Assembly: GCA_030430565.1 (NCBI GenBank)
Contig: JAUIKS010000019.1
Coordinates: forward strand, 1-64,000
DNA from: Polyangia bacterium
GTDB lineage: Bacteria > Myxococcota_A > Polyangia > Nannocystales > Nannocystaceae
Direction: 5' to 3'
Length of the DNA: 64,000 nucleotides
The notes beneath the pieces are model-generated. The model was not told the DNA's origin and ran no database searches. It was given only the letters and a program-made list of their open reading frames with translations. This document shows, in pieces, positions 27,863 to 37,081 of the stretch. The position numbers were made by a program, and so were the translations under genes. How positions within the stretch are numbered: the stretch's first letter is position 1; the number at the start of each line of letters is the position of its first letter.

Positions 27863-28900
27863 GTGTCACCGAAGGCGCAGCAGGAGCACACTCCCCCCCA
27901 CGGCTGCACATGGCGACGGTACCTCGAGGCGCTCGCGCTCGCGCACGGGGGCTGGACCGCCCTGACCGATCTGATGATTCACCGCGCGCACGGCCTCGTC
28001 GAGCTGCCGGACGATCCGCAGTCGATCGAGCGCGGGTTGAGGCGGCTCGCCGGCCGCGGGAACGCGCCGGGCGGTCAGTACGGTCGCTGGGCGCTGCGCT
28101 TCTTCGGCGTGCCCGCGCCGCTGATGGCGAGCGCGCGCTGGATGGGGCAGTACCACAGCCGATTCAGCGACCTCCCGGTCTCGCTCTGCGAGACGCAGCT
28201 GCGGCTCTGGGATCGCCCGCCGATCTGTGAGTCACGCGCGGCCGCGTGGATCCATCTCGGCTTCGCCTCCATCGCCATGCGACGCGCGCGAGAGGACGAG
28301 GCGCTCGCCCGCCTCGCCCGCGCCCTGCCGATGACGAGCGACACACCGCTCGCCGCGATCGAGTCGCTGCTGCTCGCCGCGCGCCTCGCGAGCGATCACC
28401 CGACGAGCCTCCCGGCCGAGCTCCGCGGACAGAGCCGCGCCGATCTGCTCGGGCGCGTCGAAGCGCGCCTGCAGTCCCTCGAGCCCACGCCCGCGCGGAC
28501 CTGCTACGAGGCGCGCTGGCTCGACCAGCGCGCGTACGCGGTACTTCACCCGAGGCCCGCCGCGTCGACCGCCGCGCCGCCGAGCGTCGAGCAGCTCCAA
28601 GCGGCGCGCGAGCTCTACGCCGCGATCGCGAGCGACTCGGAGCTGCCCTTCGTCGCGTTCCGCCGCGCCCACGGCCTCGCCTACTGCGCCTGGAAGCTCG
28701 GCGCGCTGCACGAGGCCCGCGCCCACGCCCAGGCCGCGAGCGAGCACGCAGGCGACGGCGGCTTGATCCGCTTCCGCGCGATGGCCTTGCTGCTGCTCGC
28801 GCGCGTGAGCGAGGAGCCGGAGGCGTCGTCGCTGCGTCGGCGCGCGGCCCGGCTGGCGCGACAGATCGAGCACGAGGACCTGCTCGTGGGGCCAGCGTAG
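27863..28900 (+). CDS. Helical repeat (TPR-like) protein of unknown function
   Basis: 345 aa from the GTG chosen on promoter position. It is rich in Ala, Arg, Glu and Leu and consists of paired helices. The second half resembles TPR arrays (LPFVAFRRAHGLAYCAWKLG, ALHEARAHAQAASEHAGDGG, FRAMALLLLARVSEE). No catalytic motif or signal peptide is present, so it is probably a cytoplasmic scaffold. Divergent from the EEP hydrolase. Confidence 0.7.
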   Translation: MSPKAQQEHTPPHGCTWRRYLEALALAHGGWTALTDLMIHRAHGLVELPDDPQSIERGLRRLAGRGNAPGGQYGRWALRFFGVPAPLMASARWMGQYHSRFSDLPVSLCETQLRLWDRPPICESRAAAWIHLGFASIAMRRAREDEALARLARALPMTSDTPLAAIESLLLAARLASDHPTSLPAELRGQSRADLLGRVEARLQSLEPTPARTCYEARWLDQRAYAVLHPRPAASTAAPPSVEQLQAARELYAAIASDSELPFVAFRRAHGLAYCAWKLGALHEARAHAQAASEHAGDGGLIRFRAMALLLLARVSEEPEASSLRRRAARLARQIEHEDLLVGPA

Positions 28901-29557
28901 GCAGGTCGCAAAAGCGCAAACAGCGTGGAACTGCTCGTTAAAGCGTTCCGGGACGAGCTACGGACGACCGTCGCGAGGAATGGCGACGCCGAGACCGCGA
29001 GGCTGATCGCGCGCGCGATTGGGAGCGGCGCGACGGAGGCTCGTAGACGTGGAGGGTGCCGCGCGCGTGGTCCCCCTAGAACACCCGGCCATACACGCCG
29101 TCGCGCACTGCACCAGACGCAGGATGTCGAGCAAGGACGGCAGCTCGTCCTCGACGCGCAGCGCATTCCGCCTGTTCACCCTTAGCCACTACTTGTTCTT
29201 CACGCGACCCAGATCGTGGGCTCCGCTCCGGAGGAAGCCGTGAAGTACGTTCGCAAAGCGATCGCTAGAAACGAGTCAAGTTACGCGTGTCGGCGCGCGA
29301 CGACCCTCGCGCCGACGCCTCCGCCCGCGCGTAGCGAGCTCGCGCCTCGGCCCGCGAGCCACCGCGTCCGCTCCCGTGAACGCGCGAGTCGTCACGGAGA
29401 CGGACTCGCTCTCCCGAAGGCCGAACGTTCCCGCGCCACCAACATGTCCGATCGAGCCGGCCGGCCGACCGCGAGAACAGCTCGAGAACAGCGCGGGCGC
29501 GCGGGCGTATCGCGGATACACTGCGTGGGGTCCCGTGTGGGGGGCTCAGGAGTAGAC
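28901..29557. other. Long intergenic region without a firm gene
   Basis: About 650 bp. A frame starting GTG at 28925 encodes a plausible ~40-residue charged helical N-terminus that then turns Arg/Pro-rich, and a minus-strand frame near 28958-29179 has a short protein-like stretch. Neither is convincing; both could be relics. The 3' end carries CAGGAG, the ribosome site of the next gene. Confidence 0.4.
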
Positions 29558-30175
29558 ATGGCTACTAGGACATGGGTATTGCATCCCGCGCGCGGGCTCT
29601 CGATCGCGCTCGCGGTGACGTTGGCCGCTGCCTGCAGCGGAGACGACGGCGGCACCGAGACCACCGACTCGACCACGAGCGTGATGACGACGACCACGGC
29701 CGGGCCGGTGACGAGCTCGAGCTCGGGCTCGACGTCGAGCTCGACCGGCGCCGGGCCGACAGGCGGCACCGACACGGGCTCGGGGACGACGATGATGGTC
29801 GAGACCACCGGCGAGCCCGACCTCTGCGGGAACGGTGCGATCGACGGCGATGAGGTCTGCGACGACGGCGTCAACGACGGCGGCTACGACGGCTGCGCGC
29901 CGGGCTGCGACGCGCTCGGCCCGTACTGCGGCGACGGCGAGCAGAACGGCGCCGAGGGCTGTGACGACGGCAACGACGTTGACGACGATGGCTGCGCGAA
30001 CGACTGCACGCTCGCCTCCTGCGGCGACGGCGTCGTGCAGGGCGCGGAGGCCTGCGACGACGGCAACGACGACAACACGGACGACTGCCTCGACACCTGC
30101 GTGGCCGCGAGCTGCGGCGACTCCTTCGTGCAGGAGGGCGTCGAGGCCTGCGACGACGGCAACGACATCGAGACC
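29558..30175 (+). pseudogene. 5' half of an insertion-split DUF4215-type cysteine-rich lipoprotein gene
   Basis: 206 codons before the break. The signal peptide ends in VTLAAACSG (lipobox), followed by a Thr/Ser stalk and then Myxococcus-type cysteine-rich repeats (CDDGNDVDDDGC, CGDGVVQGAEACDDGNDDN), as in DUF4215 proteins. The start ATG follows CAGGAG. The frame breaks after IET at the duplicated TCGAGACC. Codon 206 ends exactly at 30175, and removing 30176-31883 joins it in frame to 31884. As it stands, translation would run into the element and stop at 30211. Original product would have been 551 aa. Confidence 0.85.
30168..30175. repeat. Left copy of 8 bp target duplication TCGAGACC
   Basis: Identical to 31876-31883. 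Only one copy is needed by the interrupted reading frame. Confidence 0.8.
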
Positions 30176-30252
30176 TTCATTGCCCTGAGCAAAACCGCTC
30201 TAGGTCCGTAATTCCTTGAGGTTGCGTCGGTTTTTGGCGAGCCCAGCGGGGC

Positions 30253-30420
30253 TTGAGCGGGGTCGATGTTTGGGTCGATTGTGAGCATTTGAAGACGAAG
30301 CGCCTCACGGAAAGAGTTGTCACAAGGGCCAGGTCGCGCGCAGCGAAGTACGAGATCACCTGCGGCACCATGCGCGGTTTCACCCTGCGAGTGCTCCCGA
30401 GCGGGAAGAAGATCGAATCC
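30253..30420 (+). pseudogene. Relic of a tyrosine integrase N-terminal (arm-type binding) domain
   Basis: About 55 residues read KRLTERVV, then YEITCGTMRGFTLRVLPSGK. This corresponds to the DUF4102-like N-terminus of phage and island integrases (consensus LT...v...Y.i.D....GF.LRV.PSGKK.F). The similarity stops abruptly after PSGKK, where the integrase would continue FxxRYR. The catalytic domain is absent, so it cannot recombine DNA. The frame then runs without stop into the next gene. Confidence 0.55.
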
Positions 30421-30531
30421 AGCTGGTCGCCTACGCGACGCCCCGCACTGGGTCGGGCGCCTGCGCGGTGTCCTCGAGTCCGGCCGTTTCTCTTTCGCGG
30501 CCGCCGTCTGACGGCTATAGATCCCGCTACG

Positions 30532-31434
30532 ATGAGCCTGCCGCGCAAAGGGTCTCGCCCGATCACGGTCGATGGCGTTCGCTACCGCTGGCGAATCCGC
30601 ACACGACCGACGGGCGCTCAGCGACGCGGGGACTCGCCGCTGCTGCTAGCGATCGCGGTCGATGACGGCGGGGGCCCGGCGATGGTCGTCCGGCTCCACC
30701 GCGCCCACCCGCGCAACGAGCAGGGCATACGCAGCTACGCGGTGACTCCGTGGCAGGTCGCCGTCTTCATTCGTGGTGGGCTCGCCGCGGGCTGGCGACC
30801 CACGGAGCCAGGCCCACAGTTCAACTTCGACCCACGCGTCGATCCCAACATCGAGGCGCTGAGGATCGATCCCGTGCGCTCACGCGGCCGCGCGGCCCTC
30901 CTCTCTGCGGTGCGCGCCCGCGCCGACGAGCGCGACGCGCTGCGCCTGGACTTCAGCCGCGCCGATCAACGCTCCACGCGACGCCCGTGCTGGCTCTCGG
31001 GGCTCGAGATCAACGGACGCGACCTGATCGAGTGGATCTACGATGTCGAGCGCCCGCTGGTCGACGAGGAGCTCGCGGCGGACGACGGTGAAGCGCCCGA
31101 CCGCGGGGAGGACTTCGCCGGTCAATACCTGGGACTCGGCGAGTCCGTCTACCGACTGCCGAGTCGCGCGCTGTTGGGCGAGGTGCCCTCGTGGGAAGCG
31201 AGCGTCGCGTTTCAGACGGCGCCGGATGATCCACGAAGGCGCAAGACGACGCTTCTCGACTGTACCTGCGGAATCAGCGAGTGCTGGTTTCTCCTGGCCA
31301 CGATCACCGTGCTCGACGACGTGGTGATTTGGTCGGACTTCGAACAGTTCCACCGCGCGTGGGTCTACGATCTGGGCCCCTTCGTGTTCGACCGCGAAGC
31401 CTACCTTGCGTCGATCGCCCCGAGCGCGACATGA
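30532..31434 (+). CDS. Cargo gene of the insertion: protein of unknown function
   Basis: 300 aa from the ATG at 30532, which follows a TATAGAT box about 10 nt upstream. The N-terminal part (ITVDGVRYRWRIRTRP, then a WQVAVFIRGGLAAGW stretch) looks like a small beta-rich domain. The C-terminal part has LDCTCGISECWFLLATITV followed by WSDFEQFHR and LGPFVFDREAY, with closely spaced cysteines. I do not recognise the family. It is the only intact gene in the element, so it may be a selfish or defensive cargo; that is inference. Confidence 0.65.
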   Translation: MSLPRKGSRPITVDGVRYRWRIRTRPTGAQRRGDSPLLLAIAVDDGGGPAMVVRLHRAHPRNEQGIRSYAVTPWQVAVFIRGGLAAGWRPTEPGPQFNFDPRVDPNIEALRIDPVRSRGRAALLSAVRARADERDALRLDFSRADQRSTRRPCWLSGLEINGRDLIEWIYDVERPLVDEELAADDGEAPDRGEDFAGQYLGLGESVYRLPSRALLGEVPSWEASVAFQTAPDDPRRRKTTLLDCTCGISECWFLLATITVLDDVVIWSDFEQFHRAWVYDLGPFVFDREAYLASIAPSAT

Positions 31435-31866
31435 TGCGGTCGAGCCACCGGGGACAGGACGACATCGGCCTGGGTCCACGTCGTGTCTCGGTGACAGAGG
31501 ACGACAACCATCGAGGCCCGCGCTGAGCGGCGCCGCGCGCGATCGGCCCTCACCGGCACACTGACCAGGTACGCGACAAGCGGAGCGACTCTCGCTGACC
31601 TGCCCCCTTCCCACTCTCAGCGGCTGACTCTCGCGCCGCAGAACCGAAGCGTGCTCGTGCGACGAGCTTCAGGTGCCGCTGGATCATCGGCCCGCGGGTT
31701 CACTGGACTCCTCGGCCAGAAAGCCGACGCCCGTGATGCTCGGACGACGCCCGTAGTGACTCACGCGCGGAAGTGACCTCCGAGATTCGGATCAATTTTC
31801 TAGGATTCGTGGTTCGGTCTCTCAGAACCGACTCAAACCGCCGAATTTCGTGGTCTAGACGGGTAT
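31435..31866. other. Non-coding right part of the insertion
   Basis: No credible gene. A stretch near 31785-31860 is more AT-rich and contains CGGTTC...GAACCG-like short inverted segments close to the right end, as expected for an element terminus. Confidence 0.45.
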
Positions 31867-31875
31867 GCAATGAAC

Positions 31876-31883
31876 TCGAGACC
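31876..31883. repeat. Right copy of 8 bp target duplication TCGAGACC
   Basis: Identical to 30168-30175; the interrupted gene resumes in frame at 31884. Confidence 0.8.
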
Positions 31884-32921
31884 GACGACTGCCTCCTCAG
31901 CTGCGAGGCGGCGAGCTGCGGCGACGGCTTCGTGTGGGAGGGCGTCGAGACCTGCGACGACGGGGTCAACGACGACTCCTACGACGGCTGCGCGATGGAC
32001 TGCCTGGCGCTCGGGCCATACTGCGGCGACGGCCTCTCGAACGGCCCGGAGGAGTGCGACGACGGCAACGACATCGAGGATGACGGCTGCGACAACGCGT
32101 GCATCAGCGACTTCACGAGCGCGACGTTCACGAACTGCGGGCAGACCGGGCACCTCGGGCCGTCGCAGGCGCAGTGCGACACCGCCTACTCAGGCGACAA
32201 CCCGCTCGACGGCGCGGTCACGGTCATGGAAGGGATCCAGTACTGGGACGTGCCGAGCAACGCGACCTACCAGATCGAGGTGTGGGGCGCCGAGGGCGGT
32301 GTGCACAACTTCGGCGACGGCGGCCGCGGCGCGCGAGTCCGCGGCGACTTCGATCTCACCGCCGGGCAGACGCTGAAGATCCTCGTCGGGCAGATGGGCA
32401 GCGACGGCACGCAGTACGACGTCGGCGCCGGCGGCGGGACCTTCGTGGTGCAGGATGATGACACGCCGCTGATCATCGCGGGTGGCGGCGGCGCGGCGGG
32501 CAACTGCGGCGGCGGCTGGAACCTCCCGCAGCAGGACGGCAAGGGCGCGACCGGCGACGGCGAGGGCGGCACGAGCTCCGGCAACGGGGGCTGGTGCGGC
32601 TGCGGTGGTGCCGGCAGCGCTGGCGCCGGCTTCAACTCAGACGGCCAGAACAGCGGCGCGAGGTCCTTCCTCAACGGCGGCGCGGGGGATGACACCGAGC
32701 GCCCCGGGCAGTGCGTCGACTCGGGCATCGGCGGCTTCGGAGGCGGCGGCAACGGCGGTAACGGCGGCGGCGGCGGCGGCGGCTACGAGGGCGGCGACGG
32801 CGGCGGCGCCCCCAACCCCGCCTACGGCACGGGCGGTCTCTCGTACAACGACGGCGCCGACCCGCAGATGCAGGACGGCGTCAAGCTCGGCCACGGCGAG
32901 GTCATCATCACCAAGATGTAG
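31884..32921 (+). pseudogene. 3' half of the insertion-split lipoprotein gene
   Basis: 345 codons plus stop, in frame with the 5' half once the insertion is removed. It begins DDCLLSCEAASCGDGFVWEG, completing the repeat cut at IET, and adds two more CDDG repeats. A C-terminal domain of about 250 residues follows with a glycine-rich core (GGGGAAGNCGGGW, GGFGGGGNGGNGGGG), like the Gly-rich beta domains of ALK/insulin-receptor-related and bacterial surface proteins. An open frame starts inside the element at 31773, but has no signal peptide, so any product would stay inside the cell. Confidence 0.8.
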
Positions 32922-32949
32922 CGAGGTACATGCCTCTTCGAGCACGTCG

Positions 32950-35900
32950 TTACTCGCGGGCGACGAGGTGCGGGAACGTCCGCTCGAAGCGCTCGCGGGC
33001 CTCGCGGAGCTCGAGGCTGTCGCCCCGCGCTGACAGCAGCGCGAGCAGCAGCCGGTGCGGGTCCGCGCGCGCGGGCTCGGCCGCGACGGCCGTCCGCGCC
33101 GCGGCGAGCGCCTCGGCGAGCCGCCCCTGGGCTTGATGCACGGCCGCGCGGGTCATCCAGAGATCCGCCGAGTCGGGCGCGAGCGCGAGGCCCCGCGCCA
33201 GCGCCTCCTCGGCCGCGGGCAGCTCCCCCGCGGCCCAGCGCGCGGTCGCCAGCACCTGCCACGCGCGATCGTCCTCGGGGTTGAGCTGGGTCGCGCGCGA
33301 GGCCGCCGCGAGGCCGCCGCGACGACGCGCGGCGGGGTCGGGGCTGCCGTCTGCGGTCGCCAGCTCGACCCGCGCGAGCATCCGCTGGAGCTCGGCGTCT
33401 TCGGGCTCGAGCGCTGCGGCGCGCAGCAGCAGCGGGCGCGCCTCCTGCCACGCGCCGGCCTCGATGTGCACGCCCGCGAGCTCGCGCAGCCCCAGCAGCG
33501 GCGCCGCGCGGGACGCTGACGTCTCGGAGGCGAGCGCGGCCTCGAGCTCGGCGCGGGTGACCGCGCGGTAGAAGGCGCGGCGCAGGCTCCCCGTCGGGTC
33601 GAAGACGAAGGTCGCGGGCAGCGTCAGCTCCGCGCCAGCTCCGAACAGCCGCTCGATCAGCGCGTCGGTCGCGAACAGGCTCGGGTGCGTGAGTCGGTGC
33701 CGCGCGAAGAAAGCCGCCGCCTTGGCGCGGTCGGGCTCGACCGACACGCTCACGACCTCGAGCGCCGACCCGCCGGCGCTGGCGAGCTCGCGCAGCGCGG
33801 GCGCCTCGGTCTCACAGGCCGCGCACCACGGCGCCCAGAGGTTCAGCACGAGCGCGCGCCCGTCCGCGCCGGGGACGATCGGCCGACGCGCGCCCGCCCC
33901 ATCCTCGGCGAGCAGCGCCGCGTCGCCGCCGATGTCGGCGACCCCCTCGCGGACGCGCTCGGGCCAGCGCGCGAGCGGCTTCACCTCCGGCGCGGCCGCG
34001 CCCTCGTCGACGACTAGCAGGTTGTCCGCCGGCAGCCCGCGGTGCGTGTCGACATGTCCTGACGGCCAGTGAACAGTGAGCCGCTCGATCGTCGCCGCGC
34101 CGCCCAGGCCGACGTGCAGCCGCGCCGAGACCTGCGTCTGCAGCCCCGCGGTCAGCTGCGCGGGCTCGAGGTAGCGCCGCCCCCCGGCCGCGAGCTCGAC
34201 CGTCGCCCCGAGGACGCCGGCGGGTCCGGTCGACGCGCGCAGCTCGACGCGCGCGAAGTGATTGTCACGCTCGTCGGCCGCGCGGTTCTCGAGCACGTGG
34301 AGCCCGTCGAGGGCGAGCAGCGCGAGGTCGAGGTCGCCGTCGCCGTCCATATCGAAGGCCGCGACCGCGCGCCCGTCGTGCTCGAAGTCGAGGCCGTAGC
34401 CGTGGGCCGCCTCGTGGAAGCGCGGGCCGTCGCGCACGAACAGCCGGTTGCGCTCGAAGCCGCTGAAGCTGCCGCGGAAGCGCCGCGCCCCCTCGACGTC
34501 GGCGCGCGTCATGTGGGCCCAGCGGCTGCCCCCGCGCTCGCGCGCCTTCGCGTCGGCGACGACCTGCCGCCAGTAGTACGTTCAGAAGTCCGGCGCGCGC
34601 GCGTCAGAGTGGCTGGTGAGCCCGTTGACGACGTAGAGGTCACGGTCGCCGTCGTTCTCGAGATCGAGCGTCGCGTGCCCCCACGCCCAGCCCGCCTCGC
34701 GCACGCCGAGCTCGTCGCCGCGCTCGCTAAAGCCGCCCCCCGGCGCCCGCGCGTAGAGCTGGTTGCCAGCGGCCATCGCCAGCAGGGACCGCGAGGTCGC
34801 GTCATCGACCGCGCCGTCGACGAGCGGGATGATCCGGTTACCTGCGCTCGAGTACATGTTGGAGACGTAGACGTCGAGCCCGTGCTCGCCGTCGAGGTCG
34901 ACGATCGAGACGCCCATCGAGTTGCCCTGCTCGGTCAGCGAGCTCGCGGGCGCGGGCCTGAAGCGGGCGTCGCCGTCGTTGAGCAGCAGGGTGTTGGAGC
35001 CGTAGTCGTTGACCGAGTAGAGGTCGAGCGCGCCGTCGCCGTCGAGATCGTGCAGCGCGCTCGCGTAGGTGTACGCGCGGCGGGTGAGCCCGCGCGCCTC
35101 GCCGCGCTCGTCGAACGCGAGCCCGCCGCGGCCGAGGAACAGCAGGTTGCGCTGCCCGTCTTCAGCCTCGTAGCTGTTGAAGCCCGCGCCCTTGGAGTCG
35201 CGCCCGGAGTACCCGCTGACCACCAGGTCGAGCGCGCCGTCAGCGTTGAGATCGCCGGCCGTGACATGCTCAAACCGGATCCGCGAGAAGCCGCCGCAGG
35301 GCGCCGCGAATTGCAGCGGCGACGGCTCAACGCGCTCGTAGCCGCCGCGCGCGCCCCCGCCTAAGCGGTACACGCCCAGCTCCGCGCGCCCGTCTTTACA
35401 GCCCGTCACCGCGGTCGAGATCAGCTCGGGTCTGCGGTCGCCGTCGAGGTCGATCGCGGCGGTGAACAGCCCGACCTCGCGCGGGTCGAGCAGCGATCCC
35501 TCGCGGACGAAGCCGCCGTGGCCGTCGTTGCGCAGCAGCCACAGCCCGCGGCCCGCGAGCCCGACGAGCAGATCTTCGAAGCCGTCGTCGTCGTGATCGA
35601 GGACCGCGAGACCGCCGACCGTGAGCACGGCCTTACGATCGACGAGCGCGCGCTGCAGCGCGCGCTCGTCGGCCCCCGTCGGGAGCGCGGCCCCGACGGC
35701 GGCGGTCACCTCGACGAAGCCCGGGCCCGCGACCGCAGCGCGCTCGATTCGCCGCACGTCCAGCGCCGCGAGCCGCCACGCGCCCCCGGGGTCACGCTCG
35801 ACCCGGGCGACGAGCTCGCCGTGGTCGACGCGTCCGCGCCCGCGCGCGTCGCGACCGGCGAGCTCGAGATGGAGCTCGACGGCGGCCCAGCTGGGCGCGT

Positions 35901-36399
35901 CCTCGCTCAGCAGAAACCGCGCCGGCTTGAGCTTGCAGCGCGCGATCGAGACGAAGCCGCCGCGATACTCGAGCAGGCGCGCGACGAAGGCGTCGGCCGC
36001 GAGCGCCCGCGGGTCCAGCGGGAGCGCCCCCGCCGAGAACACGCCCGTCGCCGGCTCATCCGGGGGGAGCGCGACGAAGCGCCCCAGGAACTCGTCGGTC
36101 AGCAGCGCGCGCGCCGCCCCGCGGCGCTCCCGAATAAGCGCGTCGCACAGCGCCGCGCCGACCTCCCGGTGAACCTCGTCCGCGCTCCGCTCCGCGCGAT
36201 CGAGCTCGCGGACGAAACGAGCTGGCGGCGCGAGCCGTGACGTCAACTCGTCCGCGCCGCGTGTATCGACCTCGACGACCCTCGGCTGCGTCTGCGCGAC
36301 CCGGACGCCGGGCTCGGGCGCGTCTGCGGAGCACGCGAGCAGCAGCCACGCCGCGCCCGCGGCCGCGACCTCGCCTCGCCTCCTCCAGCCCCGCCCCAC
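32950..36399 (-). CDS. Large FG-GAP/ASPIC-UnbV, thioredoxin and TPR lipoprotein; candidate selenoprotein (in-frame UGA codon 606)
   Basis: 1,149 residues if the in-frame TGA at 34584-34582 is read through. N-terminus: Arg-rich, then AAGAAWLLLACSAD (lipobox). Residues about 240-600: FG-GAP repeats (DHDDDGFEDLL, DLDGDGALDLYSV, DLENDGDRDLYVV). Then UGA in DF-U-TYYWRQVV, a second calcium-loop region (DMDGDGDLDLALL) and an ASPIC/UnbV stretch (HWPSGHVDTH). A thioredoxin-like domain with WCAAC and VSVEPDRAKAAAFF follows, and C-terminal TPRs. Both halves keep intact frames, and the 23 codons between the TGA and the first downstream ATG are open. A SECIS-like hairpin follows the TGA. GTG at 36399 is chosen from TATACT 9 nt upstream. 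A recent nonsense mutation or sequencing error is the alternative. Confidence 0.75.
34555..34571 (-). promoter_or_regulatory. SECIS-like hairpin after in-frame UGA
   Basis: In the mRNA sense the TGA (34584-34582) is followed by 10 nt, then GGCGGC-AGGUC-GUCGCC: a perfect 6 bp stem with one G-U pair and a 5 nt loop. The loop starts 16 nt after the UGA. The AGGUC loop matches the AGGUCU loop of the E. coli fdhF SECIS. G in the first two loop positions and the distance fit the published bacterial SECIS consensus. Confidence 0.6.
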
Positions 36400-36408
36400 C
36401 GTCGCCTG

Positions 36409-36414
36409 AGTATA
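36409..36414 (-). promoter_or_regulatory. -10 box TATACT near GTG 36399
   Basis: Nine nucleotides before the GTG chosen for the large lipoprotein gene. It implies a leader of only a few nucleotides and explains why the N-terminus begins with an Arg-rich lipoprotein signal. Confidence 0.45.
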
Positions 36415-36568
36415 GCCTCGACGTCCCGCTGCGGGTGGAGAACGGAGCCCGCGCGCGCGTCGCTGTATCATGACCCTTTGTACAGATGACCTCCGCCTCC
36501 TGCGCTGTCGCGCACGCGCCCGCGCGCGGCCCCTGGAGCGAAGCTGAGGTCGACGTCATCATGATGGC

Positions 36569-36790
36569 GTGAAGTCGCGCCTCCGCCGATCGCTCGCCGC
36601 CGCGCTCGGGCTGCTCCTGCTCGGCGCGAGCGCGCCCGCGTCCGCCGGCCGACTCGTCGACGTCCGGCAGGAGACCTCGGGGGACTCGGGGAGCTCGTCC
36701 AGCGGCTCCTCGAGCTCGTCCTCGAGCTCGCCGCGCTCGAGCTCGCCGCGCTCGTCCCCGCGGTCGATCCGCTCGCGGGCGCCCCCGTGA
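36569..36790 (+). CDS. Small secreted Ser-rich protein
   Basis: 73 aa from a GTG. The signal peptide is convincing (RRSLAAALGLLLLGASAPASA). The mature part is a short stretch followed by a Ser/Pro/Arg-rich run encoded by AGCTCG-type repeats. In the shifted frame the same DNA reads LELVLELAALELAALVPAV and continues open to 36969 with PVITPGPSVSPRP. A frameshift within the repeats could therefore join the signal peptide to that longer tail. Function unknown. Confidence 0.45.
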   Translation: MKSRLRRSLAAALGLLLLGASAPASAGRLVDVRQETSGDSGSSSSGSSSSSSSSPRSSSPRSSPRSIRSRAPP

Positions 36791-37024
36791 TCACGCCGGG
36801 TCCGTCGGTCTCCCCGCGACCTTCGCCCGTGCACCCCAGCGTGAACGCGAGCGCCGGCGCGATTCGTAGACACCTCTTCGTCCGCATCATCCTTCGTATC
36901 TCCGCCGCGCCGTTGTTGCCTGTACAACAGGCACCATTCCCACGCGCGCTCGAGCGCGCCTCAACATGACCCATTGGACATTTATGGAGACATCGCCACC
37001 GACGTCCTCGACAGAAAATTTAAC

Positions 37025-37063
37025 TTGAACATGTTCAATGAACATGTACAATGAACACGTTCA
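37025..37063. promoter_or_regulatory. Triple palindromic operator, TGAACAyGTwCA type
   Basis: TTGAACATGTTCAA (37025-37038, perfect palindrome) is followed by TGAACATGTACA (37039-37050) and TGAACACGTTCA (37052-37063), spaced about 13-14 bp. They end 18 bp before the DoxX-like ATG at 37082. A TetR-family regulator is the second gene of that operon, so autoregulation through these sites is the natural inference. Confidence 0.7.
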
Positions 37064-37081
37064 ACAAAACTGATATCGACG

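Larger units (their letters stand above)
30176..31875. mobile_element. 1.7 kb insertion element with short terminal inverted repeats
   Basis: Begins TTCATTGC and ends GCAATGAA (8 bp inverted repeat) plus one extra base. Weaker inner similarity continues: TCTAG and AATTC occur in matching order from both ends. It is flanked by the 8 bp direct repeat TCGAGACC. Inside are a relic of an integrase N-terminus and one intact gene of unknown function; no transposase is recognisable. It could be a non-autonomous transposon moved in trans or the shrunken remains of an integrase-borne island whose att core is the 8 bp repeat. Base composition is slightly less GC-rich than the flanks at both ends. Confidence 0.75.

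Noticed and set aside
28958..29179. 73-codon minus-strand frame
   Set aside because: A short protein-like stretch only, with no start signal, and overlapped by an equally weak plus-strand frame.
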